Shown: positions 29,656 through 38,786 of the stretch, piece after piece
Layout of the letters: every line of letters begins with the position of its first letter
How positions within the stretch are numbered: position 1 is the stretch's first letter
NCBI RefSeq assembly: GCF_025642135.1
Contig: NZ_CP106793.1
Coordinates: 5,424,001 to 5,488,000 of the forward strand
Origin: Streptomyces cynarae
GTDB lineage: Bacteria; Actinomycetota; Actinomycetes; Streptomycetales; Streptomycetaceae
Length of the DNA: 64,000 nucleotides
Direction: 5' to 3'
Program-made: the position numbers and the translations under genes
Notes under the pieces: model-generated
Database searches by the model: none
Told to the model about the DNA's origin: nothing
What the model saw: the letters and a program-made list of their open reading frames with translations, nothing else

Positions 29656-29726
29656 CACCACGCGCTTGCGCTGCCCGTCGGCCCACCATCGTCCTGCCGC
29701 GGCGGCGCCCGGCAGAGGCCGCTCGC

Positions 29727-30764
29727 CTACTCGGCCTCCGCCGCCCGCCGGCCCACCGTGCTCTCCCGCACCACCAGCCGGTGCGGCGCCCGGATCTCCA
29801 GCCCCGGTACGGGCGTCGAGTTGCCGATCCGCTTCAGCAGCCGCTCCACCGCCGTCTCCGCGATCATCCTCTTGTCCGGGGAGACCGTGGTGACCGACGG
29901 GTTGGAGTAGCGGCCGTCCTCGATGTCGTCGTAGCCGACGATCGCCACGTCCTCCGGGACGCGCAGCCCGCGTGCGGCCAGTGTGTGCATCGCGCCCAGC
30001 GCCACCAGGTCGCTGTAGCAGAACACCGCGTCCGGCGGCTCCTCGAGGTCCAGCAGGTGTGCCATCGCCGTGGCGCCGTCGGAGCGGTTGAAGCGCGGGG
30101 TGGAGATGATCAGCTCCTCCCGTACCGGGATCCCGGCGCGCTCGTGTGCCAGCCGGAAGCCGCGGGTGCGCAGCTGGGCCGCCTCACCGGTGCGGTAGGG
30201 CTGGTCGCCGATCGCCGCGACACGCCGCCGGCCGAGGCCGAGCAGGTGCTCGGTGGCTTCGCGGGAGGCGGTGACGTCGTCGATGCCGATGTGGTCGAAG
30301 CCGCCGTCGCTGACCCGCTCGCCGAGCACCACCAGCGGAAGGGCCGGATCGCGGGCGGCCAGGTCGGACTGGGCGAGGCCGAGCGGGCTGAAGATGACCC
30401 CGTCGAACAGCAGTTGCTGGGAGCCGCGGCTGAGGAACATCTTCTCGTGTTCGGCGTCGCCGTCGGTCTGGTCGATCAGGACGTTGTAACCCTGTACCCG
30501 GGCCGCGCGGATGATGCCCTGCAGCAGTTCGGCGAAGTACGGCGTGTCCAGGTACGGCACGACCACCGCGATCTGGCCCGAGCGCCCGGCGGCGAGGTTG
30601 CGGGCCAGCACGTTCGGCCGGTAGCCGAGTTCGTCCACGGCCTGCTGCACGCGGGCGCGGGTGGCCTCGGAGACCGGTGCGTAGCCGTTCACCACGTTGG
30701 ACACGGTGCGGCTGGAGACGCCCGCGCGGGCCGCGACGTCGCGCAGGGTCACGCCTCTTCCCAT
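29727..30764 (-). CDS. LacI-family transcriptional repressor of the arabinan locus
   Basis: This 345-aa repressor has an N-terminal LacI helix-turn-helix (residues 5-25, TLRDVAARAGVSSRTVSNVV) and hinge helix (NVLARNLAAG). Its periplasmic-binding-protein-like sensor domain (~60-335) includes VIFSPLGLAQ, YSDLVALGAM and VAIVGYDDIE. It is divergent from the sugar ABC operon and two symmetric sites lie between them, one a perfect 20-bp palindrome. The expected effector is arabinose or a short arabino-oligosaccharide, judged only from the adjacent GH51 and propeller hydrolase. Confidence 0.92.
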   Translation of the reverse strand: MGRGVTLRDVAARAGVSSRTVSNVVNGYAPVSEATRARVQQAVDELGYRPNVLARNLAAGRSGQIAVVVPYLDTPYFAELLQGIIRAARVQGYNVLIDQTDGDAEHEKMFLSRGSQQLLFDGVIFSPLGLAQSDLAARDPALPLVVLGERVSDGGFDHIGIDDVTASREATEHLLGLGRRRVAAIGDQPYRTGEAAQLRTRGFRLAHERAGIPVREELIISTPRFNRSDGATAMAHLLDLEEPPDAVFCYSDLVALGAMHTLAARGLRVPEDVAIVGYDDIEDGRYSNPSVTTVSPDKRMIAETAVERLLKRIGNSTPVPGLEIRAPHRLVVRESTVGRRAAEAE

Positions 30765-30824
30765 ATCTCACCTTCGTCCGGTGCAGCCGGGTTCGAGCCG
30801 GTTGAAGTTTCCACTGCGTTACCT

Positions 30825-30840
30825 CTTGCAGCGCGGCAAG
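30825..30840. promoter_or_regulatory. Second LacI-type operator-like site
   Basis: CTTGCAGCGCGGCAAG is an inverted repeat with one mismatched pair and a central CG, 13 nt to the left of the perfect palindrome at 30854. Paired sites of this kind allow cooperative or looped repression. Confidence 0.5.
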
Positions 30841-30853
30841 TTGTGGGTTAACA

Positions 30854-30873
30854 CTTCTGCAGCGCTGCAGAAG
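30854..30873. promoter_or_regulatory. LacI-type operator, perfect 20-bp palindrome
   Basis: CTTCTGCAGCGCTGCAGAAG is perfectly symmetric with the central CG step typical of LacI-family operators. It lies between the divergent repressor gene and the sugar-binding protein gene and is the probable main operator of both. Confidence 0.75.
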
Positions 30874-31060
30874 CGTAGCAGAGATGGTCTGAACCGAACC
30901 CAGCACAGCATCCCGAACACCCATCGCTGATCTGCCAGCCGAATGACGTTCGGGATATCGAACGAACCGAACCGAATCGTCCCTCCTCTTCCGCACCCCC
31001 AGCACCCTCCTCTCCCGGCCTCAGCCTCCGCTCCCAGGCACCTCACTCAGGAGAATGCGC

Positions 31061-32455
31061 ATGTCTACCAGCAGACAGCATCCGATAGGCGGCTCCCGTC
31101 GCGTGGCCCGCCGGCAGCCCCGCCTTCTCCGCGGGGCGTTCGTGGCGGCGTCCGCCGCCCTCGCCGGCGTGCTCGTCGCGGCCTGCGGTTCCGGCGGCTC
31201 GGGCGGCGGCAGCGGCTCCGGCGCGGCGGGCGGCGGCCCGGTGCACATCAAGGTGTGGGCCTGGTACCCGGACTTCAAGCAGGTCGTGGACCAGTTCAAC
31301 AAGACCCACAAGGACGTCCAGGTCGACTGGGTGCAGGCGGGCGTCGGTCAGGACGAGTACACCAAGCTGAAGACGGCGCTGAAGGCCGGTCAGGGCGCCC
31401 CGGACGTCGTCATGCTGGAGTTCCAGGAGCTGCCGACGATCCAGCTCACCAAGGGTCTGCTGGACATCGGCAAGTACGGCGCGAACGACGACAAGAAGAA
31501 CTACGTTCCCTGGGCCTGGAACCAGGTCTCCGACGGCGACCACGTCTACGCCATCCCCGTGGACGGCGGCCCGATGGCGATGCTGTACCGCGAGGACATC
31601 TTCAAGAAGTACAAGCTGAAGGTCCCCACCACCTGGGACGAGTACAAGCAGGAGGCGGCCAAGCTGCACGCCGCCGACCCGAAGGCGTACATGACCGACT
31701 TCGGCAGCGACGAGTCCGCGGCGGGCTGGCTGCAGGGCCTGATGTGGCAGGCCGGCTCCCGCCCGTACACCTACTCGGCGAGCAAGCTGCCGAACATCGG
31801 CGTCAAGACGAACGACGACGGCGCCAAGAAGGTGTACGACTACTGGGGCGACCTGGTGAAGAACAAGCTGGTCGACACCGCGTCGTACGCCACCACCGAC
31901 TTCTACAACGGGCTCAGCAGCGGCAAGTACGCCACCTACCTTGCCGCCGGCTGGGGCCCCGGCTACCTGCAGAGCGTGGCCAAGAAGACGGGAGGCCTGT
32001 GGCGCGCCGCCCCGCTGCCGCAGTGGACGGCGGGTGGCAACGCCCAGGGCGACTGGGGCGGTTCGACCTTCGCGGTCACCAGCCAGACCAAGAACCCCAA
32101 GCAGGCCACCGAGGTCGCCCGGGAGCTGTTCGGCACCTCCGAGGCCGCCTGGAAGATCGGCATCGACCAGGCGTACCTGTTCCCGCTCGCCACCCCGATC
32201 CTGAACGGCTCGTACTTCCAGGACAAGAAGTACGAATTCTTCGGCGGCCAGCAGGTCAACAAGATCTTCGGACCCGCGGCGAACAACATCGGCACCTTCG
32301 ACTGGAGCCCGTTCCAGGACTACGCCTACAACACGCAGACCAGTGAGGTGGGCAAGGCCCTCCAGGGCCAGACCCCTTGGTCGTCCGTGGCGGACAACAT
32401 CCAGCAGCAGGTGGCGGGCTACGCGTCCAAGCAGGGATTCAAGGTCAGCCAGTAA
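31061..32455 (+). CDS. Sugar ABC transporter substrate-binding lipoprotein
   Basis: This protein of about 464 aa captures a sugar outside the membrane. The ATG at 31061 was chosen over ATG 31055 because AGGAG (31049-31053) is 7 nt before it. A basic N terminus, a hydrophobic stretch and the lipobox LVAAC (lipidated Cys) followed by a Gly/Ser linker are seen. The mature part has the extracellular solute-binding type 1 pattern (DVVMLEFQELPTIQLTKGLLD, VDGGPMAMLYREDIF, AAGWGPGYL). It is the first gene of the importer operon, and a hairpin after it (32483-32521) may raise its level relative to the permeases. No ATPase gene is present; Streptomyces sugar importers commonly share MsiK. Confidence 0.93.
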   Translation: MSTSRQHPIGGSRRVARRQPRLLRGAFVAASAALAGVLVAACGSGGSGGGSGSGAAGGGPVHIKVWAWYPDFKQVVDQFNKTHKDVQVDWVQAGVGQDEYTKLKTALKAGQGAPDVVMLEFQELPTIQLTKGLLDIGKYGANDDKKNYVPWAWNQVSDGDHVYAIPVDGGPMAMLYREDIFKKYKLKVPTTWDEYKQEAAKLHAADPKAYMTDFGSDESAAGWLQGLMWQAGSRPYTYSASKLPNIGVKTNDDGAKKVYDYWGDLVKNKLVDTASYATTDFYNGLSSGKYATYLAAGWGPGYLQSVAKKTGGLWRAAPLPQWTAGGNAQGDWGGSTFAVTSQTKNPKQATEVARELFGTSEAAWKIGIDQAYLFPLATPILNGSYFQDKKYEFFGGQQVNKIFGPAANNIGTFDWSPFQDYAYNTQTSEVGKALQGQTPWSSVADNIQQQVAGYASKQGFKVSQ

Positions 32456-32482
32456 CCCTCCGGGGTCTCGCCCCGCCCGCCA

Positions 32483-32521
32483 CCCCCGCCGACCGCCGTG
32501 CCTCCTCACCGTCGGCGGGGG
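32483..32521. terminator. Intercistronic hairpin after the binding-protein gene
   Basis: An 11-bp stem, CCCCCGCCGAC with GTCGGCGGGGG, sits between the binding protein and permease genes. In such operons a partial terminator or mRNA-protecting stem makes the binding protein more abundant than the permeases. Confidence 0.6.
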
Positions 32522-32548
32522 CCCTGCCCCAACGCTCAAGGAGATCTG

Positions 32549-33545
32549 ATGAGCCTGCTCCGACAGGGGTCACCGGCGGCCGCCGCGGCCGCGCCCTCGG
32601 CAGCGGCGGCCGCCAAGGGCCGTGATGTCCCGGCCGCCGCGGTGCCGCCCGCGGCCTGGGCGGCTGAAGGCCCGGACCCGGCACCGCGGCATGGGCCTGC
32701 TGCTGGTCACCCCGTTCACGTTGCTGTTCCTCGCCTTCCTCATCGCCCCGCTCTGCTATGCCTTCTGGCTGAGCCTGAGGACCTCGACGCTGGTGGGAGG
32801 CGACCACTTCAGCTGGTTCGCCAACTACAAGCAGGCCTTCACCGACCCGCAGTTCCTGTCCGGCGTGCGCCGCGTGGTGCTCTTCGGCCTGGTGCAGATC
32901 CCGGTCATGCTCGCCCTCGCCCTGGTCGGCGCGCTGATCATCGACGAGGTCACCAGCAGGCTCGCCAAGGTCTTCCGGATGACGCTGTTCATGCCGTACG
33001 CCGTGCCCGCGGTGATCGGCGCCCTGATGTGGGGTTTCCTGTACAGCCCGACGTTCGGCCCGGTGAACTCCATCAGCAACGCCCTGGGGCTCGGATCGGT
33101 CAACCTGCTCTCGCACAACCTGATGCTGACGTCGCTCGGCAACATCGTGACCTGGCAGTGGACCGGCTACAACATGATCGTCCTCTACGCGGCCCTGCAA
33201 GGTCTGCCCCGCGAGGTCTACGAGGCGGCCAAGCTGGACGGGGCCGGCCAGATCCAGACGGCCCTGCGCATCAAGATCCCGATGGTCTCTTCGGCGCTGG
33301 TGCTCACCTTGATGTTCACCATCATCGGGACGCTCCAGTTCTTCACCGAGCCGCGGGTCCTGGAGCCGACGGCGTCCTCGGTGATCAGCCCGGACTACAC
33401 GCCGAACCTGTACGCCTACAACCTGGCGTTCCAGTACTCGGAGTTCAACTACTCCGCCGCCATCTCCTTCGCCCTCGGAGCGGTGGTCTTCATCGGTTCC
33501 TACATCTTCCTCTTCCTCACGCGCCGAAGGAGCGGACTGAAGTGA
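32549..33545 (+). CDS. Sugar ABC transporter permease 1 (apparent frameshift near the start)
   Basis: The permease core has six membrane segments beginning at MGLLLVTPFTLLFLAF and the EAA loop YEAAKLDGAGQIQTALRI that contacts the ATPase. The only strong ribosome binding site (AAGGAG) precedes ATG 32549, but that frame runs MSLLRQGSPAAAAAA... and is one base out of phase with the core. Removing one base around 32640-32665 would join AAAVPP to RPGRLKARTRHRG. As it stands, translation could start at an in-frame GTG at 32622 and give a complete 307-aa core. It is followed by permease 2 with a GTGA overlap. Confidence 0.8.
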
Positions 33546-34441
33546 CGACCGCCGCTACCACTGCCGTCGCCGTCCCGGCCCCCCGCCGGCGCCCCACCGC
33601 CGCCAAGGGGCGCGTCACCGTCAACGTGGTGATGGTGGCGATGATCCTCTACTTCCTGCTGCCGTTCTGGTGGCTGCTGGTGGCCTCCACCAAGAACAAC
33701 GACGCGCTGTTCACCACCGCCGCCCTGTGGTTCCGCTCGCCCGGTTCCTTCTTCACCAACCTCCAGCAGCTGTTCACGTACGACGACGGCGAGTACCTGC
33801 GCTGGCTCGGCAACACCGCGGTCTACGCGGGCGTCAGCGGGGTCGGTGCCACCGCCGTTGCGACCCTTGCCGGGTACGCCTTCGCCAAGTACCGCTTCCC
33901 CGGCCGAAACCTGCTCTTCTCCAGCCTCCTCGGCGCCATCATGGTGCCCGCGACCGCGCTGGCCATCCCCACCTATCTGCTGCTGAGCAAGGTGGCGCTG
34001 ACCAACACGATGTGGGCGGTCATCCTGCCCTCGCTGCTCAACCCGTTCGGCGTCTACCTGGTGCGGGTGTACGTGCAGGAGTCGCTGCCCGACGAGCTGC
34101 TGGAAGCCGCCCGCGTCGACGGCGCCGGGGAGATGCGCGTCCTGCTGTCGGTGGCCCTGCCGACGCTGAGGCCCGCCCTGGTCACGGTGCTGCTGTTCTC
34201 CATGGTCGGCACCTGGAACAACTTCTTCCTGCCGCTGGTGATGCTCAACAACGACAAGCTGTTCCCGCTCACCGTGGGCCTTACGTCCTGGTACCAGGGG
34301 GCGATGGTGCAGAGCGGCGCCAACGCGCTGTTCAGCCTGGTCGTCGTCGGTTCGCTGGTGGCGATCCTGCCGCTGGTCATCGCCTTCCTGCTGCTGCAGC
34401 GGTACTGGCGCGGCGGTCTGACCGTCGGAAGCCTCAAGTGA
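33542..34441 (+). CDS. Sugar ABC transporter permease 2
   Basis: This 299-aa inner-membrane partner of permease 1 has six predicted membrane segments, the first at residues ~27-47 (VVMVAMILYFLLPFWWLLVA), and the EAA loop LEAARVDGAGEMRVLLSVALP. The start is a GTG overlapping the permease 1 stop by 4 nt (GTGA), so translation is coupled. It belongs to the CUT1 carbohydrate family, which usually takes oligosaccharides, consistent with import of arabino-oligosaccharides. Confidence 0.93.
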   Translation: MTTAATTAVAVPAPRRRPTAAKGRVTVNVVMVAMILYFLLPFWWLLVASTKNNDALFTTAALWFRSPGSFFTNLQQLFTYDDGEYLRWLGNTAVYAGVSGVGATAVATLAGYAFAKYRFPGRNLLFSSLLGAIMVPATALAIPTYLLLSKVALTNTMWAVILPSLLNPFGVYLVRVYVQESLPDELLEAARVDGAGEMRVLLSVALPTLRPALVTVLLFSMVGTWNNFFLPLVMLNNDKLFPLTVGLTSWYQGAMVQSGANALFSLVVVGSLVAILPLVIAFLLLQRYWRGGLTVGSLK

Positions 34442-34496
34442 TCCCTGCCCGACCTCCTCTCCCGGCCACCCCGCGCACCCCCCGGAGCCACCTTCC

Positions 34497-36020
34497 ATGC
34501 TGCACGCTTCCCTGACCGTCGACCCCGCCTTCCGCGTCGCCGACGTCAATCCCCGGACCTTCGGCTCGTTCGTGGAGCACATGGGCCGCTGCGTCTACAC
34601 CGGCATCTACGAACCCGGCCATCCGCAGGCCGACGAGGACGGTCTGCGCCGTGACGTCCTTGAGCTGGTGCGCGAGCTGGGCGTGACCACCGTCCGCTAT
34701 CCCGGCGGCAACTTCGTCTCCGGCTTCCGCTGGGAGGACAGCGTCGGCCCGGTCGCCGACCGGCCCACCCGTCTGGACCTCGCCTGGCACAGCACCGAAA
34801 CCAACGCCTTCGGGCTGCACGAATTCGCGACCTGGGCCCGCAAGGCCGGCGTCGAGCCCATGATGGCCCTCAACCTCGGCACCCGGGGCGTCCAGGAGGC
34901 CCTCGACCTGCTGGAGTACGCCAACCACCCCGGCGGCACCACCTGGTCCGACCAGCGGATCAAGAACGGCGCCCAGGACCCCTTCGGCATCCGCATGTGG
35001 TGCCTGGGCAACGAGATGGACGGCCCCTGGCAGACCGGCCACAAGACCGCCGCCGAGTACGGCCGCCTGGCCGCCGAGACGGGTCGCGCCATGCGCATGA
35101 TCGACCCGGACCTCGAACTGGTCGCGTGCGGCAGCTCCAGCTCCTCGATGCCGACGTTCGGCGCCTGGGAGGCGACCGTGCTGGAGGAGGCGTACGACCA
35201 GGTCGACTACATCTCCTGCCACGCCTACTACGAGGAACTCGACGGCGACCTCGGCAGCTTCCTCGCCTCCGCCGTCGACATGGACGGCTTCGTGGAGTCG
35301 GTGGTCGCCACCGCCGACCACATCCGGGCCAAGCTGCGCCGCAAGAAGCGGATCAATCTCTCCTTCGACGAGTGGAACGTCTGGTACCTGTCCCGCTTCG
35401 AGAACCAGGAGAAGCCCACCGACTGGCCGGTGGCGCCGAGGGTCATCGAGGACGAGTACAACGTCGCCGACGCCGTCGTGGTCGGCGGCCTGCTGATCAG
35501 CCTGCTCCGGCACAGCGACCGCGTCACGGCCGCCTGCCTCGCCCAGCTCGTCAACGTCATCGCACCCATCCGCAGCGAGCCCGGCGGCCCCAGCTGGCGG
35601 CAGACGACGTTCCACCCGTTCGCCCAGGCGGCCCGCCACGCGCGGGGGGCAGTCCTGCGGGTGGAGCCGGTCGCCCCCGTGTACGAGACGGCACGGTTCG
35701 GCGAGGTTCCCGTCCTGGACGCCGTCGCCACTCATGTGTCCGAGGCGGAGGGTGCCGACGAACTCACCGTCTTCGCGGTCAACCGGCACCAGACCGAGGA
35801 CGTGGAACTCGCCCTCGACCTGCGGGCCTTCCCCGGCTACGCGCCGGTGGAGCACTCCGTCCTCGCCGACCCGGACCTGCGCGCGACCAACACCGTGCAC
35901 GACCCCGAGAGGATCCGGCCGCGCGGCGCGGACACCGGCGCGGTCACCGACGGCCGCCTCACCGTGAGCCTGCCGCCCGTCTCCTGGAACGTCGTCCGGC
36001 TGCGCCCCACCGCCGGCTGA
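34497..36020 (+). CDS. GH51 alpha-L-arabinofuranosidase
   Basis: This 507-aa retaining glycosidase removes terminal alpha-L-arabinofuranose. The (beta/alpha)8 barrel carries the acid/base Glu173 in CLGNEMDGPWQ and the nucleophile Glu292 in FDEWNVWY. A C-terminal beta-sandwich (~390-507) completes the fold. There is no signal peptide, so it works in the cytosol on oligosaccharides brought in by the importer just upstream. The gap from permease 2 is 55 bp, so it is co-transcribed. Length and motifs are full and normal for GH51. Confidence 0.95.
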   Translation: MLHASLTVDPAFRVADVNPRTFGSFVEHMGRCVYTGIYEPGHPQADEDGLRRDVLELVRELGVTTVRYPGGNFVSGFRWEDSVGPVADRPTRLDLAWHSTETNAFGLHEFATWARKAGVEPMMALNLGTRGVQEALDLLEYANHPGGTTWSDQRIKNGAQDPFGIRMWCLGNEMDGPWQTGHKTAAEYGRLAAETGRAMRMIDPDLELVACGSSSSSMPTFGAWEATVLEEAYDQVDYISCHAYYEELDGDLGSFLASAVDMDGFVESVVATADHIRAKLRRKKRINLSFDEWNVWYLSRFENQEKPTDWPVAPRVIEDEYNVADAVVVGGLLISLLRHSDRVTAACLAQLVNVIAPIRSEPGGPSWRQTTFHPFAQAARHARGAVLRVEPVAPVYETARFGEVPVLDAVATHVSEAEGADELTVFAVNRHQTEDVELALDLRAFPGYAPVEHSVLADPDLRATNTVHDPERIRPRGADTGAVTDGRLTVSLPPVSWNVVRLRPTAG

Positions 36021-36033
36021 CGTCCCACCGACC

Positions 36034-36072
36034 CCCCGCCGTCACCGCTCACCGGCCTCGGTGGCGGCGGGG
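36034..36072. terminator. First of two matching hairpins after the GH51 gene
   Basis: CCCCGCCGTCACCG pairs with CGGTGGCGGCGGGG, a 14-bp stem with one G-T pair. It begins 13 nt after the GH51 stop codon. Confidence 0.6.
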
Positions 36073-36130
36073 ACGACATCTCTGCCGCTTGCCTGTCACC
36101 CCGCCGACCCCCGGCGGTCACCCCGCCGGC

Positions 36131-36167
36131 CCCCGCCGTCACCGCCCAGTGCTCGGTGGCGGCGGGG
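36131..36167. terminator. Second matching hairpin before the propeller hydrolase gene
   Basis: The same stem sequence recurs about 97 nt after the first (CCCCGCCGTCACCG... CGGTGGCGGCGGGG). Two near-identical hairpins between GH51 and the secreted hydrolase could lower read-through, or arise from duplication. Confidence 0.6.
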
Positions 36168-36220
36168 TCTCCTGCACCACATGCACACCCTTCCCTGCCC
36201 CAAGCCCAAGGGAGCCGCAC

Positions 36221-38266
36221 ATGTCCACCGACAGGGAAGGCGCCGGACACCGCGCCGTTCCACGTCCCCACGTCATCACGCTGCTGCTCGCGCTGCTCGC
36301 AGCGGCCGCCGCCCTCGTCCTGCCCGCACCGGCCAAGGCCCACGCCGTCTCGCGGGCCTCGCAGACCCTGTACACCCCGCCGTCGGGCACTCCTTCCCCG
36401 GGCTCGCTCTATCCGCGGGCCGTGCGCCTGCAGTACAGCGGTTCGTCCAACGGCACCCTGCTCGCCACGTTCGAGCAGTACTCCTCCGGCACCCCTGTCT
36501 TCCCGATCTACCGAAGCACCGACAACGGCAACAGCTGGACGCAGATCTCCAGCATCAGCGACACGCACAACGGCTACGGCATGCGCTACCAGCCGTTCCT
36601 GTACGAGCTGCCGACCGCCGTCGGCGGCTTCCCGGCCGGCACGATCCTGGCCGCGGGCAACTCCATCCCGAGCGACCTGTCGACGACCGAGCTGGACCTG
36701 TACGCGAGCACGGACCACGGCAGCACCTGGTCGTTCGTCAGCACCATCGCCACCGGCGGCAAGGCGGACCCGACCAACGGCCAGACCCCCGTGTGGGAGC
36801 CGTTCCTGATGGTCTCGGGCTCCAAGCTGATCGTCTACTACTCCGACCAGCGCGACCCGAACTACGGCCAGAAGATCGTGCACCAGGTCACCACCGACGG
36901 CATCAACTGGGGGCCGGTCGTCAACGACGTCGCCACCTCCACGTACAGCGACCGCCCGGGCATGCCGACGATCGCGAAGCTGCCGAACGGCAACTACGTG
37001 ATGACGTACGAGTACTGGGGCGCGCCCGAGGGCGGCTTCGCGGTGTACTACAAGATCTCCTCCAACCCGGAGGCGTTCGGGTCCGCCACCGGCATCGCGC
37101 TGAAGACCACCGACGGCTACGTCCCCACCAGCTCCCCGTACATCGTCTGGCTGCCCACCGGAGGCCCCAACGGCACCCTGGCGGTCAGCGCCAACAGCAG
37201 CACCGACATCTTCCTGAACACGCAGAACGGCGCGGCGGGCACCTGGACGCGCATCGCTTCGAACACCCCCGGCGGTTACAGCCGCGGCATGGTCCCGCTG
37301 GCAGACGGCCACAGCCTGGAGATCTTCAGCGGTGGCCACCTGACGAGTACGGGGCTCAACCCCGTCACCTACGGCACCATCGACCTGGGCGGCGGCATAT
37401 CGGACGGCGCGACCTACACGGCCACCAATGCCAACAGCCGCCTGCTGCTGACGATCGCGGGCGGCTCCACCACCAACGGCGTGAGCGCGACCCAGCAGAA
37501 CGCCGACAACGCCACCGACCAGCAGTGGCGCTTCGTCCAGCAGGCCTCCGGCTACTTCAAGATCTTCAACGTGGCCGGCGGCAAGGTGCTGGGCGTGCAG
37601 AACGCCTCCACCGCCAACGGCGCCACGGTCCTGCAGTGGGACGACAACGGCACCCTCGACCACGAGTGGGCCGTCGCCCCCAGCCCGGCGGGCGGCTTCA
37701 CGGCCGTCAACCGCAACAGCGGCAAGTACCTGGAGATCCCGAGCGCCTCCACCACCGTCGGCACCGCGGCGGGGCAGTGGGACAACACCGGCTGCGCCTG
37801 CCAGCGGTGGACGCTCGACCAGACAGCCCTGCCCACACTGTCGAGCGGCCAGTACGTCCTGGTCAACAAGAACAGCGGCAAGTACCTGGAGGTCCCGAGC
37901 GCCTCGACCACCGCGGGCACGGCGCTCGACCAGTGGCAGAACACGGCCTGTGACTGCCAGCTGTGGACCTTCACGGCGAGCGGTGGCTCGTGGACGCTCA
38001 GGAACGTCCACAGCGGCCTCTATCTCGACGTGCAGAACGGCTCCACCTCGACGGGTACCTCACTGGTCCAGAGCGCGTCGTCCGGCGCGGCCTCCCAGAA
38101 GTGGACGCTGACGGCCGCGGGCGGTGGCTTCTACAAGTTGGTCGACGCCGGCAGCGGACTACTGGCCGACGTCTCCGGCGCCTCGACGGCCAACGGCGCG
38201 TCGGTCATCCAGTGGAGCGACAACGGGGGGAACAACCAGCTCTGGCAGATCGTACGGGTCAACTGA
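36221..38266 (+). CDS. Secreted sialidase-fold hydrolase (GH93-like exo-arabinanase?) with two ricin/CBM13 domains
   Basis: This 681-aa protein starts at the ATG at 36221 after AAGGGAG. A signal peptide (~1-48, hydrophobic core ITLLLALLAAAAALVLPAPA, cut near AKAHA) precedes a six-bladed beta-propeller (~60-390). The propeller has BNR/Asp-box-like repeats (STDNGNSWTQIS, STDHGSTWSFVS, TDGINWGPV). Residues ~395-681 form two ricin-B trefoils with six QxW-like signatures (QQWRF, HEWAV, QRWTL, QLWTF, QKWTL, QLWQI). GH33 sialidases and GH93 exo-1,5-arabinanases share this fold; the arabinofuranosidase and importer upstream favour GH93. That assignment is inferred. Confidence 0.8.
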   Translation: MSTDREGAGHRAVPRPHVITLLLALLAAAAALVLPAPAKAHAVSRASQTLYTPPSGTPSPGSLYPRAVRLQYSGSSNGTLLATFEQYSSGTPVFPIYRSTDNGNSWTQISSISDTHNGYGMRYQPFLYELPTAVGGFPAGTILAAGNSIPSDLSTTELDLYASTDHGSTWSFVSTIATGGKADPTNGQTPVWEPFLMVSGSKLIVYYSDQRDPNYGQKIVHQVTTDGINWGPVVNDVATSTYSDRPGMPTIAKLPNGNYVMTYEYWGAPEGGFAVYYKISSNPEAFGSATGIALKTTDGYVPTSSPYIVWLPTGGPNGTLAVSANSSTDIFLNTQNGAAGTWTRIASNTPGGYSRGMVPLADGHSLEIFSGGHLTSTGLNPVTYGTIDLGGGISDGATYTATNANSRLLLTIAGGSTTNGVSATQQNADNATDQQWRFVQQASGYFKIFNVAGGKVLGVQNASTANGATVLQWDDNGTLDHEWAVAPSPAGGFTAVNRNSGKYLEIPSASTTVGTAAGQWDNTGCACQRWTLDQTALPTLSSGQYVLVNKNSGKYLEVPSASTTAGTALDQWQNTACDCQLWTFTASGGSWTLRNVHSGLYLDVQNGSTSTGTSLVQSASSGAASQKWTLTAAGGGFYKLVDAGSGLLADVSGASTANGASVIQWSDNGGNNQLWQIVRVN

Positions 38267-38346
38267 TCCCACCGAGCGGGGAACCGGCGCGACGGGCGGC
38301 CCACAGCCGCCGGTGCGCCGGTTTCCGGCTTCCGGGACGGTGGGCG

Positions 38347-38676
38347 TCAGTAGCCCTCGATGCGTTCCCGTCGTACCGAATAGGCCACGAAACCCGCTCC
38401 CAGGGCCAGGAACAGCGTCCCCCCGATGACGTACGGCGTCGTGTCCACGCTGCCGGTGTCGGCCAGTTGTGTGTGGGCTGTCGCGCCCGTCACACCCGCC
38501 GTGTCCGCCGTCGTCCGGTCGGTGGTCGTCGAGGTCGCGATCCGCGGACTCTCCGGTGTGTTCTGGGTCGCGTTCGCGGACGGCACGAACCACAGGGCAC
38601 CCAGCAGGGTCCCCGCGGCGGTGGCGGTCAGCAACGTCCGGCGGGCGGTGGACGACGATCGACGTGCGGCGGACAC
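38347..38676 (-). CDS. Small LAxTG-anchored surface protein (class E sortase substrate)
   Basis: This 109-aa protein starts at GTG 38676. A signal peptide (~1-36, ending PSANA) is followed by a short Thr-rich exposed region (~37-70) and the sorting signal LADTG at 71-75. Then come a hydrophobic helix (~81-99) and the basic tail VRRERIEGY. This is the complete order needed for sortase E attachment to peptidoglycan, with LAxTG the Streptomyces variant of LPxTG. Only ~35 residues would be displayed, so it may be a spacer, cap or signalling peptide, not an enzyme. Its function is unknown. Confidence 0.85.
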   Translation of the reverse strand: MSAARRSSSTARRTLLTATAAGTLLGALWFVPSANATQNTPESPRIATSTTTDRTTADTAGVTGATAHTQLADTGSVDTTPYVIGGTLFLALGAGFVAYSVRRERIEGY

Positions 38677-38786
38677 GAAATTCCGATCCCCCTGGGGCGC
38701 TTACGAATTGGCCGTGTGGAGCGATGCTAGTGAAAGGCGCGGGTCGTGGGAAAGTCGCGAGCTCTCCGGGCCGTACGCTGCGCGCC

